DNA from: Methylovirgula sp963708155
GTDB taxonomy: Bacteria; Pseudomonadota; Alphaproteobacteria; Rhizobiales; Beijerinckiaceae
DNA length: 64,000 nt
NCBI GenBank assembly: GCA_963708155.1
Contig: OY970183.1
Coordinates: forward strand, 1-64,000
Reading direction: 5' to 3'
Of this stretch, positions 39,226 to 49,225 are shown piece by piece (position 1 is the stretch's first letter; each line of letters starts with the position of its first letter). The notes beneath the pieces were generated by a model. That model saw only the letters and a program-made list of their open reading frames with translations, was not told the DNA's origin and searched no databases. The position numbers and the translations under genes are program-made.

Positions 39226-40497
39226 TTGTCTAGCGTAATCGAGTATATTCCATCGTCGCGTCTTCCGCGCCTTGCCGCTGCGGAAGAAGCGCCCGGTTCG
39301 GCCTTTGCCAAGGTCGAGGTGCATCGCACATCTTCCGCAATCGAGTCGGACTGGGCAGAGCTGGAGGCGCTTGCGCCGGTTTCCATCTACCAGACCCGCG
39401 CATTCCTGCTGCCGTGGATCGAAACGCTCGGCGCGGCCCGCAAGATCACGCCGCTCTTCGTCGCCGCCAAGGACCGGCACGGACGCACAGTTGCCCTGCT
39501 CTGCCTCGGCTTGCAACGCTATCGCGGGTTTCGTATCGCATCCTTCCTTGGCGGTAAGGAAACGAATTTCAATTTCGGGCTGTTTCGTCCCGGCGCGAGT
39601 TTCTCCGTCGCAGATGTGCGCGCGCTTCTCAACGACGCCGCCGCTGCGCTGGGGCCCGAAGCGCCGGATATTTTCATTCTCAAGAACCAGCCCTTTGAAT
39701 GGGGCGGGATTCTCAATCCGCTCGCGTTGCTGCCGCACCGCGCAAGCCCGAGTTTTGCCTATGCGACCAAGCTCGCCGCCGACGGCGATGCCTTCCTCGC
39801 CGCGAAGCTCTCCAAAGATACGCGCAAGAAGTTGCGCAAGAAAGAGAGCCGCCTGACGGAGACAGATCAGCTCAGTCTCGTCTCCGGTGAAGATCCGCGG
39901 TTTGCAGGCAAGATTCTCGATGCCTTCTTCGCCGAAAAGATTCGCCGTTGCGCCGAAAAGTCCATCTCCTCGGATTTTGCCGCCGCCACGATGCGTGCCT
40001 TTTTTGACCGCTTGAGCCGTGAGCGCGCAGCCTCCGGCAAGCCCTGGCTCGAACTCTATGGCTTGAGCCTCGGCGATCGTATCATCGCGACTTACATCGG
40101 CGCGACGCATCACGGCCGTTTCAGCGCCATGGTCAATTCGTTCGATAGCGATCCGGCGATCGCGAAGTCCAGCCCCGGCGATCTTCTGCTCATGAAGCTC
40201 GTCGGCGCGCAATGCGCCAAGGGCCGCGCAAGTTTCGATCTCGGCATCGGCGAAGCGCGCTATAAGGCGACCTATTGTGATGCCGCCGTGCCGCTCTTCG
40301 ACATCGTGCTGCCGCTCAATGCCAAGGGACGGATCCTGGCGGTGAAGCAGGCGCTCGTCTCCCGCGCCAAATCGACACTCAAGAAACATCCGCGCGCTTT
40401 CGCCGTGCTGCGCCGGGTGAGACATTTCATCGAACATAAAGATAGCAACGCCTTTGTGCGGCCGGAGCCGCAAGTCAGCCCGGTGGCGGGGGGTTAA
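39226..40497 (+). CDS. GNAT-fold acyltransferase of the FemAB/CelD-like family
   Basis: A 423-residue protein with the acetyltransferase domain often named after cellulose-biosynthesis CelD (Acetyltransf_6): IYQTRAFLLPWIETLGAARK near residue 55, the basic block KLSKDTRKKLRKKESRL near 195, and the catalytic-core region YGLSLGDRIIATYIGATHHG followed by SSPGDLLLMKLVGAQCAKGR and FDLGIGEARYKATYCD. The start is a TTG with GGGG upstream. Such proteins acylate cell-surface glycans or lipids. Divergent partner: the deacetylase at 38085, so one may add and the other remove acyl groups (inference). Confidence 0.82.
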   Translation: MSSVIEYIPSSRLPRLAAAEEAPGSAFAKVEVHRTSSAIESDWAELEALAPVSIYQTRAFLLPWIETLGAARKITPLFVAAKDRHGRTVALLCLGLQRYRGFRIASFLGGKETNFNFGLFRPGASFSVADVRALLNDAAAALGPEAPDIFILKNQPFEWGGILNPLALLPHRASPSFAYATKLAADGDAFLAAKLSKDTRKKLRKKESRLTETDQLSLVSGEDPRFAGKILDAFFAEKIRRCAEKSISSDFAAATMRAFFDRLSRERAASGKPWLELYGLSLGDRIIATYIGATHHGRFSAMVNSFDSDPAIAKSSPGDLLLMKLVGAQCAKGRASFDLGIGEARYKATYCDAAVPLFDIVLPLNAKGRILAVKQALVSRAKSTLKKHPRAFAVLRRVRHFIEHKDSNAFVRPEPQVSPVAGG

Positions 40498-40616
40498 ACT
40501 TTCCAATTGGTCTAGGACGAAACAAAAATCGTCTGATCCTGATCAAACCATCCCTCATGGAAGCAAGGTCTAATCAAGCTCTGCCGCAAATTCGCGCTCT
40601 GCCAAACGAGGTTGAT

Positions 40617-41667
40617 ATGAACTCGCAGGACAATCGCTTTCTCCGTCACCGCCGCGCTGCTCGGCCTCGCCGCTGCCGTGCTGCCCGCGCAGACTTGCAC
40701 CCGCATCCTGTGGAACACTAACAAGCTCGCGGTGGTCGCCGGCCGCACGATGGACTGGCCGGAATCGACCGAGCCGGTCCTGACCGTATTCCCGCGCGGG
40801 CTCACGCATAACGGCGGTTTCGTCGGGCCTGTCCAAACCGAGAAGGTCAATCCGGCGATTTGGACTTCGAAATATGGAAGCATCGGCGTGACGATCTATG
40901 GGATCGGCACCGCCGATAGTCTCAACGAGCGCGGCCTTGCCGGTCACATGCTCTATCTTCAAGTCACCGATTTCGGACCGCGCGACCCCAGCAAACCCGC
41001 CGTGCATGCCGGGCTCTGGCTGCAATATCTCATCGACAATGCCGCCAATGTCGACGAGGCGCTCGCTCTGGTCGACAAAATTCAGGTCAGGCCGGCGCAG
41101 GCGCATGGCCATAAAGCGACCGTGCATCTGGCGCTTGAAGACGCGAGCGGCGATTCAGCGATTATCGAATATGTCGATGGCAAGCCTTTGATCCACCACG
41201 GCCGGCAATACCGGGTCATGACCAACGACCCGAGCTACGACCAGCAGCTCGCCCTGCTCAAGAAATTCGACTTCTCGCGCCCGAACAACGAGATGGCCCT
41301 GCCCGGTAACGTCAATCCCCGCGACCGCTTCCAGCGCGCGTCCTATTTCACGGCGATGTTGCCGGAGCCGAAGGATATACGTGAGGCGATCGCCGGCATT
41401 CTTGCGATCGCCCGCAACGCCTCGGTCCCGTTCGGCGCGCCTTATGACCAGTTCGGCATCTACAACACAGAATATCGTACTGCGATCGACCTGACCGACC
41501 GGCGCTATTACTTTGAACTCTCGACGGCGCCGAACCTCATTTGGGCCGACCTCGAAAAGTTCGATCTTGCCGCCGGCGCACCGGTCATGGAGCTCGACCC
41601 GAACAATATCAATCTCTCTGGCGACGTGACCGCGGATTTCAGGAAAGTTGAAAAGGCGCCGTTTTGA
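40617..41667 (+). CDS. Secreted Ntn-hydrolase, choloylglycine hydrolase family; 1-bp frameshift in signal peptide
   Basis: The family includes bile salt hydrolases, penicillin V acylases and quorum-signal acylases. The protein needs an N-terminal cysteine after processing; here it is the cysteine of LPAQTCTRILWNTNK. Other active-site residues fit: RTMDWPESTE (Arg, Asp), VMTNDPSYDQQLALLKKF (Asn) and NPRDRFQRASYF (Arg). An ATG at 40617 opens the frame, but one extra base (probably the C in TCGCAGG near 40625) puts the signal peptide out of frame; removing it yields RTIAFSVTAALLGLAAAVLP directly. Repaired length is 349 residues. Periplasmic or secreted; substrate unknown. Confidence 0.85.
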
Positions 41668-41837
41668 AAAGGGCCGGCTCGGCTCTGGCGGGGCCGATGC
41701 CGCCAGCGAGGCGCCCGCGCGCGAGACTTAATCAGGTGCGGGACGGCACATTCCGCAGATAACGCCGATTGACCGGAAATCCTGGCGGCGGATAGTTTTT
41801 TTATCCGAGTCGTAGAATCTGCTGCAGTGAGGAAAAA

Positions 41838-42086
41838 ATGACGAAAATTCTTCCTTTCGCTCTGATGTTGTCGCTCATCGCCGGAACGGCTTCGGCGCAA
41901 ATGACGAGCTGTCATGCGCGTTCTGCCGAAAAGAATCTGCACGGCGCCGCAGAGACGAGCTTTCTGAAAAAATGCGATAAGGACGCGCACGCGAGTTGCG
42001 ATGCCGCTGCCGCCGACAAGAATCTGCACGGCGCCGCGAAGACCAGCTTTACCAAGAAGTGCGTCCGTGACGCGGTCGGCTATTAA
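41838..42086 (+). CDS. Small secreted protein with two tandem PsiF-like modules
   Basis: An 82-residue precursor: signal peptide MTKILPFALMLSLIAGTASA, then two near-identical copies of a module with two cysteines exactly 20 residues apart. The copies read SAEKNLHGAAETSFLKK and AADKNLHGAAKTSFTKK between their cysteines. This fits the PsiF repeat family (a phosphate-starvation-associated periplasmic protein in enterics; function unknown). The upstream GAGGAAAAA is a good ribosome binding site. It is 119 bp ahead of another secreted gene with related cysteine spacing. Confidence 0.85.
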   Translation: MTKILPFALMLSLIAGTASAQMTSCHARSAEKNLHGAAETSFLKKCDKDAHASCDAAAADKNLHGAAKTSFTKKCVRDAVGY

Positions 42087-42205
42087 GACAAGCGCCGCCG
42101 TTGTATATTCAGCGTCAGTTCATCGGCACGATTTACTTTCCGCGCACAAGTATTCGGCAGTTGCCGCCGGCGCGAGCAACTCGCGCCCATCCTGAGGAGG
42201 AATTG

Positions 42206-42771
42206 ATGTTGAAGTCCGTGTGGCGCCCGGCCGTTTCGGTTGCCGGTCTCGCCGTCATTGCTGGTTTTGCCTTCGGCAGTGCGGCACAAGCCGAATCGAT
42301 CCAGAAGCAGTGCAGCGAAAAATACCAATCCGCGAAGGCGGCGAATTCGCTCAACGGCGAAACCTGGAACCAGTTCTACAAGCAATGCGCGGCCGAACTG
42401 AAGGGCGGTGGCGCGGCGACGACCACATCGGCCCCACCGCCGCAACGACCTCGGCGCCCCCGCCAGCCGCGTCAACCTCGGCCCCGCCTCCGGCCGCGAC
42501 AACCGAGACTTCGACAAAGAAGAAGCATTGGTGGCATCAGAATGAGGCCACCGCGCCCGGCGCCCCTCCGCCTGTCGCGAGCGGCAATGTGGTGTTCCCC
42601 AACGCGATCTCATCCCAATATTCGAGCCTCTCGGCCGGGCGGGCGCGGTTCAAGACTTGCGACGACCAATATCGCGCCAACAAGGCGACCGGCGGAAACG
42701 GCGGCCTCAAATGGATCCAGAAGGGCGGCGGCTATTACAGCGAGTGCAACAAGCACCTTAAGGGTCTCTGA
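42206..42771 (+). CDS. Secreted proline-rich cysteine-module protein, 1-bp deletion
   Basis: A signal peptide (VSVAGLAVIAGFAFGSAAQA) precedes a first cysteine module (KQCSEKYQSAKAANSLNGET to QFYKQC), a low-complexity linker of repeated SAPPPAA units, a KKKHWWHQNE patch, and a second cysteine module (KTCDDQYRANKATGGNGGLK to YYSECNKHLKGL). A missing C near 42440 (CCCCC to CCCC) splits the linker; restored, the protein is 188 residues. GAGGAGG precedes the ATG. The layout, two binding modules joined by a flexible linker, suggests a cell-wall or surface role, but the family is unknown to me. Confidence 0.7.
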
Positions 42772-42799
42772 GCCCCTCCGCATCGCAAAGGAAAGAGAC

Positions 42800-42829
42800 G
42801 GCCGGGGAAATTCCCCGGCCTTCGTTTTT
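42800..42829 (+). terminator. Rho-independent terminator
   Basis: A perfect 10-bp stem, GGCCGGGGAA (42800) with TTCCCCGGCC (42811), and a 1-base formal loop (in practice a 3- to 5-base loop), followed by TTCGTTTTT. It lies 28 bp after the stop at 42771 and overlaps the end of the convergent quinone oxidoreductase gene. Strong by all usual criteria. Confidence 0.9.
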
Positions 42830-43802
42830 CAGGGCATCAGCACGGTCGCGCCGGTCGTCGCGCGCGATTCAAGCGCCTCATGCACGGCGACTATGTCGGC
42901 GAGCGGCCGCGTGACATAAGGAATTTTCACGGTCCCGTCCGCGACCACACGAATAAGATCGCGTGCCATCTTCTGCAGATCCTCATCCTTGGCGGCATAG
43001 GTGTTGAGCGAGGGCCGCGTGACATAGAGCGAGCCCTTCTGCGCGAGGAGCCCGAGATTGAAGTTTTCGATCTGCCCGGAGGCGGAGCCGAAACTCGCCA
43101 GCAGGCCGAGGGGCCGCAAGCAATCGAGCGAGGCCGGAAACGTGTCCTTGCCGATGCCGTCGTAGACGACATCGCAGAGTTTGCCCTTGGTGATCTTCTT
43201 CACCGCCTCGACGAAATTCTCTTCGCGATAAAGGATAACGTGTCTGGCGCCGGCCTTTTTGGCGAGCTTCGCCTTCTCCGGTGAGCCGACCGTGCCGATA
43301 ACATGGGCGCCGAGCGCCTTGCGCCCATTGGCACAGAATGAGGCCGACTCCGCCCGCCGCCGCATGGACGAGGATCGTGTCCCCCTCCTTCACTTTATGG
43401 GTGCGGCGCAGGAGATATTGCGCGGTGAGGCCCTTCAGCACCATCGCGGCGCCGGTTTCGTAAGAGATCGCCTTTGGCAATTTGATCAGCCGGCTCGCCT
43501 TGACCGCCCGCGCCTCGGCATAGCCGCCGAGATGGCTGAGGTAGGCGACGCGATCGCCGACCTTGACCTCTTTCACGCCTTTGCCGATTTCGATGACCTC
43601 GCCCGCCGCCCTCGTTGCCGGGAATGAACGGCAAATGCGGCGGCGGATAAGCGCCGGAGCGAAAATAGGTATCGATAAAATTGAGCCCGATCGCGTGATT
43701 GCGCACCAGCACCTCGCCGGGCGCCGGCTTCGGCATTTCGACCTCTTCGATATGCATGACGCCCGGTCCGCCGACCTCATGCACGACGACTGCCTTGATC
43801 AT
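42829..43802 (-). CDS. NADPH:quinone oxidoreductase (zeta-crystallin type), two 1-bp insertions
   Basis: A medium-chain reductase lacking zinc ligands, which reduces quinones with NADPH. MIKAVVVHEVGGPGVMHIEE starts at 43802; GLNFIDTYFRSGAYPPPHLP is the QOR signature, and TILVHAAAGGVGLILCQWA the nucleotide motif. Near 43612 an extra G (GG to GGG) breaks GNEAAGEVIEIGKG. Near 43330 an extra base breaks CQWAKALGAHVIGTVG. With both removed the length is 323 residues, as expected. The C-terminal half is intact and ends RATTGATVLMP. Confidence 0.9.
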
Positions 43803-44004
43803 TTCTTCCCTTCCGCTGATGAGTGCGCCGCCCCGCGCAGGCGTTTTCGCTCTTCGTTTACCACGGTGGCCGCGCCGCCGGAAAAAACCGCCCGATCGAT
43901 AAAATTCTAGCTTTTTATTTGCGGCCCCGGCAAAGGGCCCCCCGGCAGATTGCCCCCATGACGAGCGCGGGAACCGTCCCGCTCTGGGCTTGGGGTAGGC
44001 AGTC

Positions 44005-44628
44005 ATGGGTTTCAATGGCGTCTTTCGTGTTCTCTGGATCGCCGTGGGCATTGTGGGCTTTTCGCTCGCTTATGCGCAGAGCGGCGGCACCAAGGAGCTG
44101 CGGGCAAGCGATGCGATTCTGACCGGGCCGACCTCCGTCCCCTATGGCTGGGTCGATTTCTGCGGCCGCGAACCGCAGGAATGCAACCAGCCGATCCTGC
44201 CCGCCACCGAGATCACGCTTACGCCAGCCGTGTGGCGCCTGTTAAACACTGTTAACCACGAGGCGAACCGCACCATCCAGCCGATCTCCAATTTCGACCA
44301 TTGGGGCACGCTGCTCGACCATTGGGATTATCCCAAGGACGGCAAGGGCGATTGCAAGATCTACGCTTTATGGAAGCGCAAGCTGCTCATGGACGCCGGC
44401 CTGCCGCGCCAGGCGCTGCTGATGACCATCGTCCGCGACCTCGACGGCGAGGGCCATACCATCCTGACCGTCAAAACCAGCCGTGGCGAGTTCGTGCTCG
44501 ACAATCTGCGCAGCGACATCCGCCCGTGGGACGAAACCGGCTATCATTTCCTGAAGCGCCAGTCGCAGGAAAACCCGAATGTCTGGGTTGGCATTGCGCA
44601 GAACGCGCGGGTGTCGAGCCTGAACTGA
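44005..44628 (+). CDS. Bacterial transglutaminase-like cysteine proteinase (BTLCP)
   Basis: A 207-residue exported protein with a signal anchor (GVFRVLWIAVGIVGFSLAYA). The papain-like triad is visible: Cys117 in GKGDCKIYALWKR, His151 in DGEGHTILTVKTSR and Asp166 in EFVLDNLRSDIRPW. VNHEANRTIQPISNFDHWG is the conserved N-terminal part. The family, related to LapG, is usually periplasmic; LapG cleaves adhesins under c-di-GMP control, but no LapD or adhesin gene is next to this one. It converges on fabZ (26 bp between stops). Intact. Confidence 0.9.
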   Translation: MGFNGVFRVLWIAVGIVGFSLAYAQSGGTKELRASDAILTGPTSVPYGWVDFCGREPQECNQPILPATEITLTPAVWRLLNTVNHEANRTIQPISNFDHWGTLLDHWDYPKDGKGDCKIYALWKRKLLMDAGLPRQALLMTIVRDLDGEGHTILTVKTSRGEFVLDNLRSDIRPWDETGYHFLKRQSQENPNVWVGIAQNARVSSLN

Positions 44629-44654
44629 TCCCCGCCGTCATGGCGAGCCGGACG

Positions 44655-45140
44655 CTACCGCGTAGGCTTGCCCGGCTCTTCGAGAACCAGCATGGCGGAG
44701 ATTTCCGCCTCGCAGACGAGAGCGCCGTCGACCAGAGCCCGGCCGCTGTACCACCAGATCGTGCGGCGCTGGCTGAGCTTCTTCATGTGATATTCGATGC
44801 GATCGCCCGGCAGAACCGGCTTGCGGAACTTCGCCTTTTCGATCGTCATGAAATAGACGAGCGGTGGCTTGATCCCGCCCGCCACGGCATTGATGCAGAG
44901 CGCTCCCGCCGTCTGCGCCATACCCTCGATCATCAACACGCCGGGCATGACCGGCCGCTCGGGAAAATGGCCCTGAAACTGCGGTTCGTTCACGCTGACA
45001 TTCTTGATGCCGATGCAGGACTCATCGCCATTGGCTTCGACGATCCGATCGACGAGCAGAAACGGATAGCGGTGCGGCAGCGATTTCAGCAGCCGCTCGA
45101 TGTCATAAGCTTCAAGAACGCTTGCCACCTTCTCATCCAT
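44655..45140 (-). CDS. fabZ: 3-hydroxyacyl-ACP dehydratase FabZ
   Basis: FabZ dehydrates beta-hydroxyacyl-ACP and competes with LpxA/LpxD for hydroxyacyl chains. The 161-residue hotdog protein has LLKSLPHRYPFLLVDRI, catalytic His58 in FQGHFPERPVMPG and Glu72 in MIEGMAQTAGAL. The tail KKLSQRRTIWWYSGRALVDG is normal. It overlaps the lpxD stop by 8 bp. Intact. lpxA, which usually follows, is absent; a convergent protease gene occupies the place. Confidence 0.97.
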   Translation of the reverse strand: MDEKVASVLEAYDIERLLKSLPHRYPFLLVDRIVEANGDESCIGIKNVSVNEPQFQGHFPERPVMPGVLMIEGMAQTAGALCINAVAGGIKPPLVYFMTIEKAKFRKPVLPGDRIEYHMKKLSQRRTIWWYSGRALVDGALVCEAEISAMLVLEEPGKPTR

Positions 45141-46206
45141 CGGCTGGCTTTATCCCGGATTTGTTGTGCATCGGCCGTCCCGCAGCGCGGGCGAGCCAGG
45201 CTTCGCCGCGCAGCCACGCCCGAAAGGCCCGCGCCGGCGTGCCGCCGACCCGCGCCTTCGCCGGCAAATCATCGATGACGCCCGATTGCGCGGCGATCTG
45301 CGCACCATTGCCGATCTCGAGATGACTGGCAAAACCCGCCTGGCCGCCGACACCAACGAAATCGCCGAGTTCCGTCGCGCCGGAAATGCCGGCCTGGGCG
45401 ACGATCAGACAGTGCCGGCCGATATGCACATTATGGCCGATCTGGACCAGATTATCGATCTTGGTGCCCTCGCCGATGACAGTGTCGCGCGTCGAGCCGC
45501 GATCGATCGTCGTATTGGCGCCGATCTCGACATCGTCCTGGATGATGACCCGGCCGATCTGCGGCACCTTGATGTGACCGCCCGGCCCCGCGATGTAACC
45601 GAAACCATCCTGGCCGATCCTGACCCCGCTATGGACGATGACCCTGTTGCCGATGAGCGCATTGGCAACCGATGCGCCGGGGCCGATGGCGCAGCCGCGC
45701 CCGATCCGCACATTGGGACCAATGACCGCGTTGGCGCCGACCATCGTGCCGGAGCCGATTTCCGCATGAGGGCCGATGACGGCGCCGGGATCGATGATGA
45801 CATCCGGCTCCAGCCGCGCCTCGGGATGGATATCGGCGCCGGGGCTTTCGCCCTTCGAATCGAACACCGCGCCAGGTGTCAGCGCCTCCGGATAAAGCTG
45901 CGCCAGAACGCGGGCGAAGTCGCGCGCCGGCGTCGGCGTCACTAACGCCAAAGTCGCAGGTGGCACGCGAGCGGCATAGCGAGGCGTGACGAAACAGGCC
46001 ATCGCCTGGGTGGCGGCGAGATCGTCGAGATATTTGACATTGTCGAAGAAGGCGAGCGAATGCGGCCCGGCCTCGTCCAGCGCCGCGACATTCTCGACAA
46101 AAAGATCGCCGAGACCGGCGGCGCGGCTTGGCGCTGCGCCGGTCCAGTCGACCACCTCGGCAAGGCTGGGGCGAATCGCAGGGCGGAAGAAGGTCGGATC
46201 GTTCAT
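45133..46206 (-). CDS. lpxD: UDP-3-O-acylglucosamine N-acyltransferase
   Basis: LpxD adds the second hydroxyacyl chain in lipid A synthesis. The 357-residue protein has the N-terminal uridine-binding domain and a left-handed beta-helix of hexapeptide repeats, e.g. IDPGAVIGPHAEIGSGTMVG. The catalytic histidine is in NLVQIGHNVHIGRHC. DGFGYIAGPGGHIKVPQIGR is the LpxD-specific loop. The end RAFRAWLRGEAWLARAAG is longer than in enterics. It lies 119 bp downstream of bamA and overlaps fabZ. Intact. Confidence 0.96.
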   Translation of the reverse strand: MNDPTFFRPAIRPSLAEVVDWTGAAPSRAAGLGDLFVENVAALDEAGPHSLAFFDNVKYLDDLAATQAMACFVTPRYAARVPPATLALVTPTPARDFARVLAQLYPEALTPGAVFDSKGESPGADIHPEARLEPDVIIDPGAVIGPHAEIGSGTMVGANAVIGPNVRIGRGCAIGPGASVANALIGNRVIVHSGVRIGQDGFGYIAGPGGHIKVPQIGRVIIQDDVEIGANTTIDRGSTRDTVIGEGTKIDNLVQIGHNVHIGRHCLIVAQAGISGATELGDFVGVGGQAGFASHLEIGNGAQIAAQSGVIDDLPAKARVGGTPARAFRAWLRGEAWLARAAGRPMHNKSGIKPADG

Positions 46207-46325
46207 GCGGCTCGCATGTCAGGATAGCAGTCCCGCCGCGTGGCGGGAGCGGACGGCGGCCACACTAGCGCGCTTTCCGGCCGGATGGAATCATCCGGCC
46301 GCGTCCCCGTAGCCTCACGTGGCGA

Positions 46326-48792
46326 TCAGAAGGTCGTGCCGCCGGTGAAGTTGAAGATCTGCGTCTGATCCCACTTGTTCTTGACGATCGCCTTGGCGAA
46401 GTCGAAGCGGATCGGTCCCATCGGCGAAGCCCAGATCAGCGAGACGCCAACCGAACCACGCACCTGTGCGGTGTCGCCGCCGACGGTGAGCGTGTCGCCC
46501 TGGTAGGAGCAGCCCGGACCGCACCCGCCGATAACCTTCGGATTGGATGCAAATTGCGGGAAATAGGTCGCGCCCTGATAGCCCCAGAGCGCACCCCAGT
46601 CGGAGAACACGGCGCCACGCAGGCCAACCTCCTTGGGCAGACCCCAGATCGGGAAGTCTGCCTCGGCTGAGGCGCCCCAATACTTGGTGCCGCCGAGCGG
46701 GTTGCCTTGCGGATCGACGGAAATGTCGCGCGGGCCGATACCGTCAGGCTGGAAGCCGCGCACCAGCTCCGGTCCCATGTTGAAGTTGTCGACGATCTTG
46801 GCCTCGCCCGAACCGTAATGATTCAGGATGCCGCCTTGGAAATGCGCCACGCCGACGATATCCCACGGATCAAAGATCGTATGATAATAGCGCAGATCCG
46901 CGGTCGAACGGATGTATTGCTCGTTGCCGCCGGCGCCAGCGATATCCTCGCGCCATTCGGCATGGATGCCGTCCGTCGGCATGCGGTTGTTGTCGAGCGA
47001 ATTATACGACAGCGTGAAGCCCGGCATCGAGGTGAGTGTCGTGCCCTGCGCCTGCTTCAGCGCCAGCGAGGCTTCGCCGTTGGTCAAGCAGTTATAGGAG
47101 TTTGTCGCCGTCGGATAGCCGGAAGCCCCGTTCCAGACCGGCGTGATCCCGTAGATCGGATTCGTACAATCGTTGTACGGATACCAGGAATTGTTCGGGA
47201 TCGAGATATAGGACGAATAGATCGAATAGCGTGGCGCGAAGGTGATCTCGTCAGTCACCGGCACGCCGCCACGCAATGTGCCGCCGACCATGAAGTCGTT
47301 ATAGAAAGCATATTGCGACACCGTGCTGTTCTTGGCGAACAGATCGAAGCCCGCAGCGATCCGATGGCCGAGGAAATAGGGCTCGGTGAAGGAGAAGGTC
47401 GCGCCTTCCGCATATTGGCCGAGCTGCACCGACAGGCGCGCGAACTGGCCGCGGCCCATGAAGTTGGTTTCCTGCACCGACACTTCGCCGATGACGCCTT
47501 GTGCGGTCGAATAGCCGCCGGAAACTGAGAACGAGCCGGTTGGCTGATCCTCGACCGTGACGACGACAATGACGCGGTCGGGCGCCGAGCCCGGCTCATT
47601 GGTGATCGTCACTTTCTTGAAGAAGCCGAGATTGTTCAGCCGGCGTTCGGCGCGATCGATCACCGCCTTGTTGTAAGCGTCACCCTCGCCGATATCGAAC
47701 TCGCGGCGGATGACATAGTCACGGGTGCGCGTATTGCCGCGAATATCGATTCGCTCGACATAGACACGCGGCCCTTCGTCGATGACGAAAGCGAGGCGGA
47801 CGGTGCGTGTCACTGGATCGCGATCGCCGCGCGGATGCACCTGGGAAAAGGCATAGCCGCGCCGCATGACCTGCGTCGTCAGGGCATCGGTCGTCTTCTG
47901 TACCATGTCGCCGTTGTAGATCTCGCCGGCAGAGACGCGCAGATAGCTGCGCAGCGCATCGCCATTGATCGCCGGGATGTGCAATTCGATATCGACCGCC
48001 GCGACGTGATATTGCGGGCCTTCCTCGACGGTGATCGTGACGACATAACCCTTCAATGACGGGTCGTAGCGCGCGTCCGAGCCGACGATGTGGAAATCAG
48101 CATAGCCGTTCTTGAGATAGAAGCGCCGGATCGCATCGAGATCCGACGCAATCTTGTCGGGATCATAGACATCGGAGGACTTGAAGAACGACAGCCAGTC
48201 CATCTCCGTCGTCTGCATCAGGTCGCGCAGTTTGCCCGACGAGTAGACGTGATTGCCGACGAAAACGATGTCCTTCACGCCGGTCTTCGGACCCTCGTCG
48301 ATCTTGAAGACGACATCGACGCGGCCGTTCGGCAGACTGACGATTCGATAGGTGACGGTCGCAGCCGCCTCGCCCGCGCGGCGATAGAGATCCTTGATGC
48401 GCTCGACGTCGGCATCAACGATCGTCTTGTTGAAGGGACCGTGCGTCCTTCGATTCGATCGTGCTCTGAAGCTGATCGGACTTGACCTTGCTGTTGCCCT
48501 CGAAGGCAACGCGATTGATCAGGTTGTTTTCGGCGACCCGGACGACGATGGCACCGCGGGAGTGCGATATCTCAATGTCCGAGAAAAGTCCGGTCGCATA
48601 GAGCGCCTTGACGCCCGTGTTGACCGAGGCGGGATCGGTTCCCGAGAAGTAAGAAGCGATCGTTTCGCTATCGACGCGATGGTTGCCTTCGACGATCACG
48701 TTGGCAGCCAAAGCAGGAATGGACGCCAGGAGTGGCGTCATAATAAGCGCGGCGAGAAACCACCGGAACAATTGACCCCGAATAAATTGCAT
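46326..48792 (-). CDS. bamA: Outer membrane protein assembly factor BamA, one 1-bp insertion
   Basis: BamA inserts beta-barrel proteins into the outer membrane. A signal peptide (WFLAALIMTPLLASIPALAA) is followed by five POTRA domains and the Omp85 barrel, ending in the required terminal phenylalanine (FTGGTTF). POTRA starts include VIVEGNHRVDSETIASYF and RIDIRGNTRTRDYVIRREFD; the barrel contains VRGFQPDGIGPRD and SVGVSLIWASPMGPIRFDFA, the latter a conserved end motif. An extra G near 48445 (G to GG) breaks IESKTHGPFNKTIVDADVER. Removing it gives exactly 821 residues. Confidence 0.95.
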
Positions 48793-49225
48793 CTACGCCC
48801 GGTCCCCGCTTATCGATCCAACTTTGCTACCCGGCCGGACCCTTTTGGCGCCCAACCTTGCCGCACCCCACCAAGTCAGTTCTTCGGACGACCTCCCGGC
48901 GTTCGCCAGAGGTTGCCAGTTCAAGTCTCGGCGCGATACGCCGCTCAGCTTGTTTTCGCGGCCTTTTCGCCGTCTACCTGCCAACCCCAGGTTCTGCTTC
49001 TACAAGGTTTGCCATACCCTGCAAATTGCCGTTTGCCCGCTCCGCGTCGTTTTCGGAACTGCGTGACGAGTAAGACACGCTTAATCCCTGAGCTTCGCGT
49101 TAAGGCCCGTGGTTAACCACGCTTTTCGGCGCGGTCCGACCCACGTAGCCCTTGGCGGGCAAGAATCCCGATGAAAGCCCCCTACTCGCGCGCCGCCGTG
49201 CGCGGCGCGCCCCCTCGGCCTAGAA
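48793..49225. other. 433-bp spacer between rseP and bamA with two palindromes
   Basis: No frame here looks like a protein. It contains a perfect 14-bp palindrome CGTGGTTAACCACG at 49108-49121 and a 9-bp hairpin stem GCGCGCCGC/GCGGCGCGC at 49188-49210 just after the rseP stop (as read on minus). The hairpin may slow transcription out of rseP; the palindrome could mark a protein site for a bamA promoter. Gene order makes bamA-lpxD-fabZ probably a separately startable unit. Confidence 0.5.

Noticed and set aside
49100..49121. CtrA-type TTAA-N7-TTAA site
   Set aside because: The two TTAA elements are separated by 9 bases rather than 7, so the match is to the palindrome rather than to CtrA.
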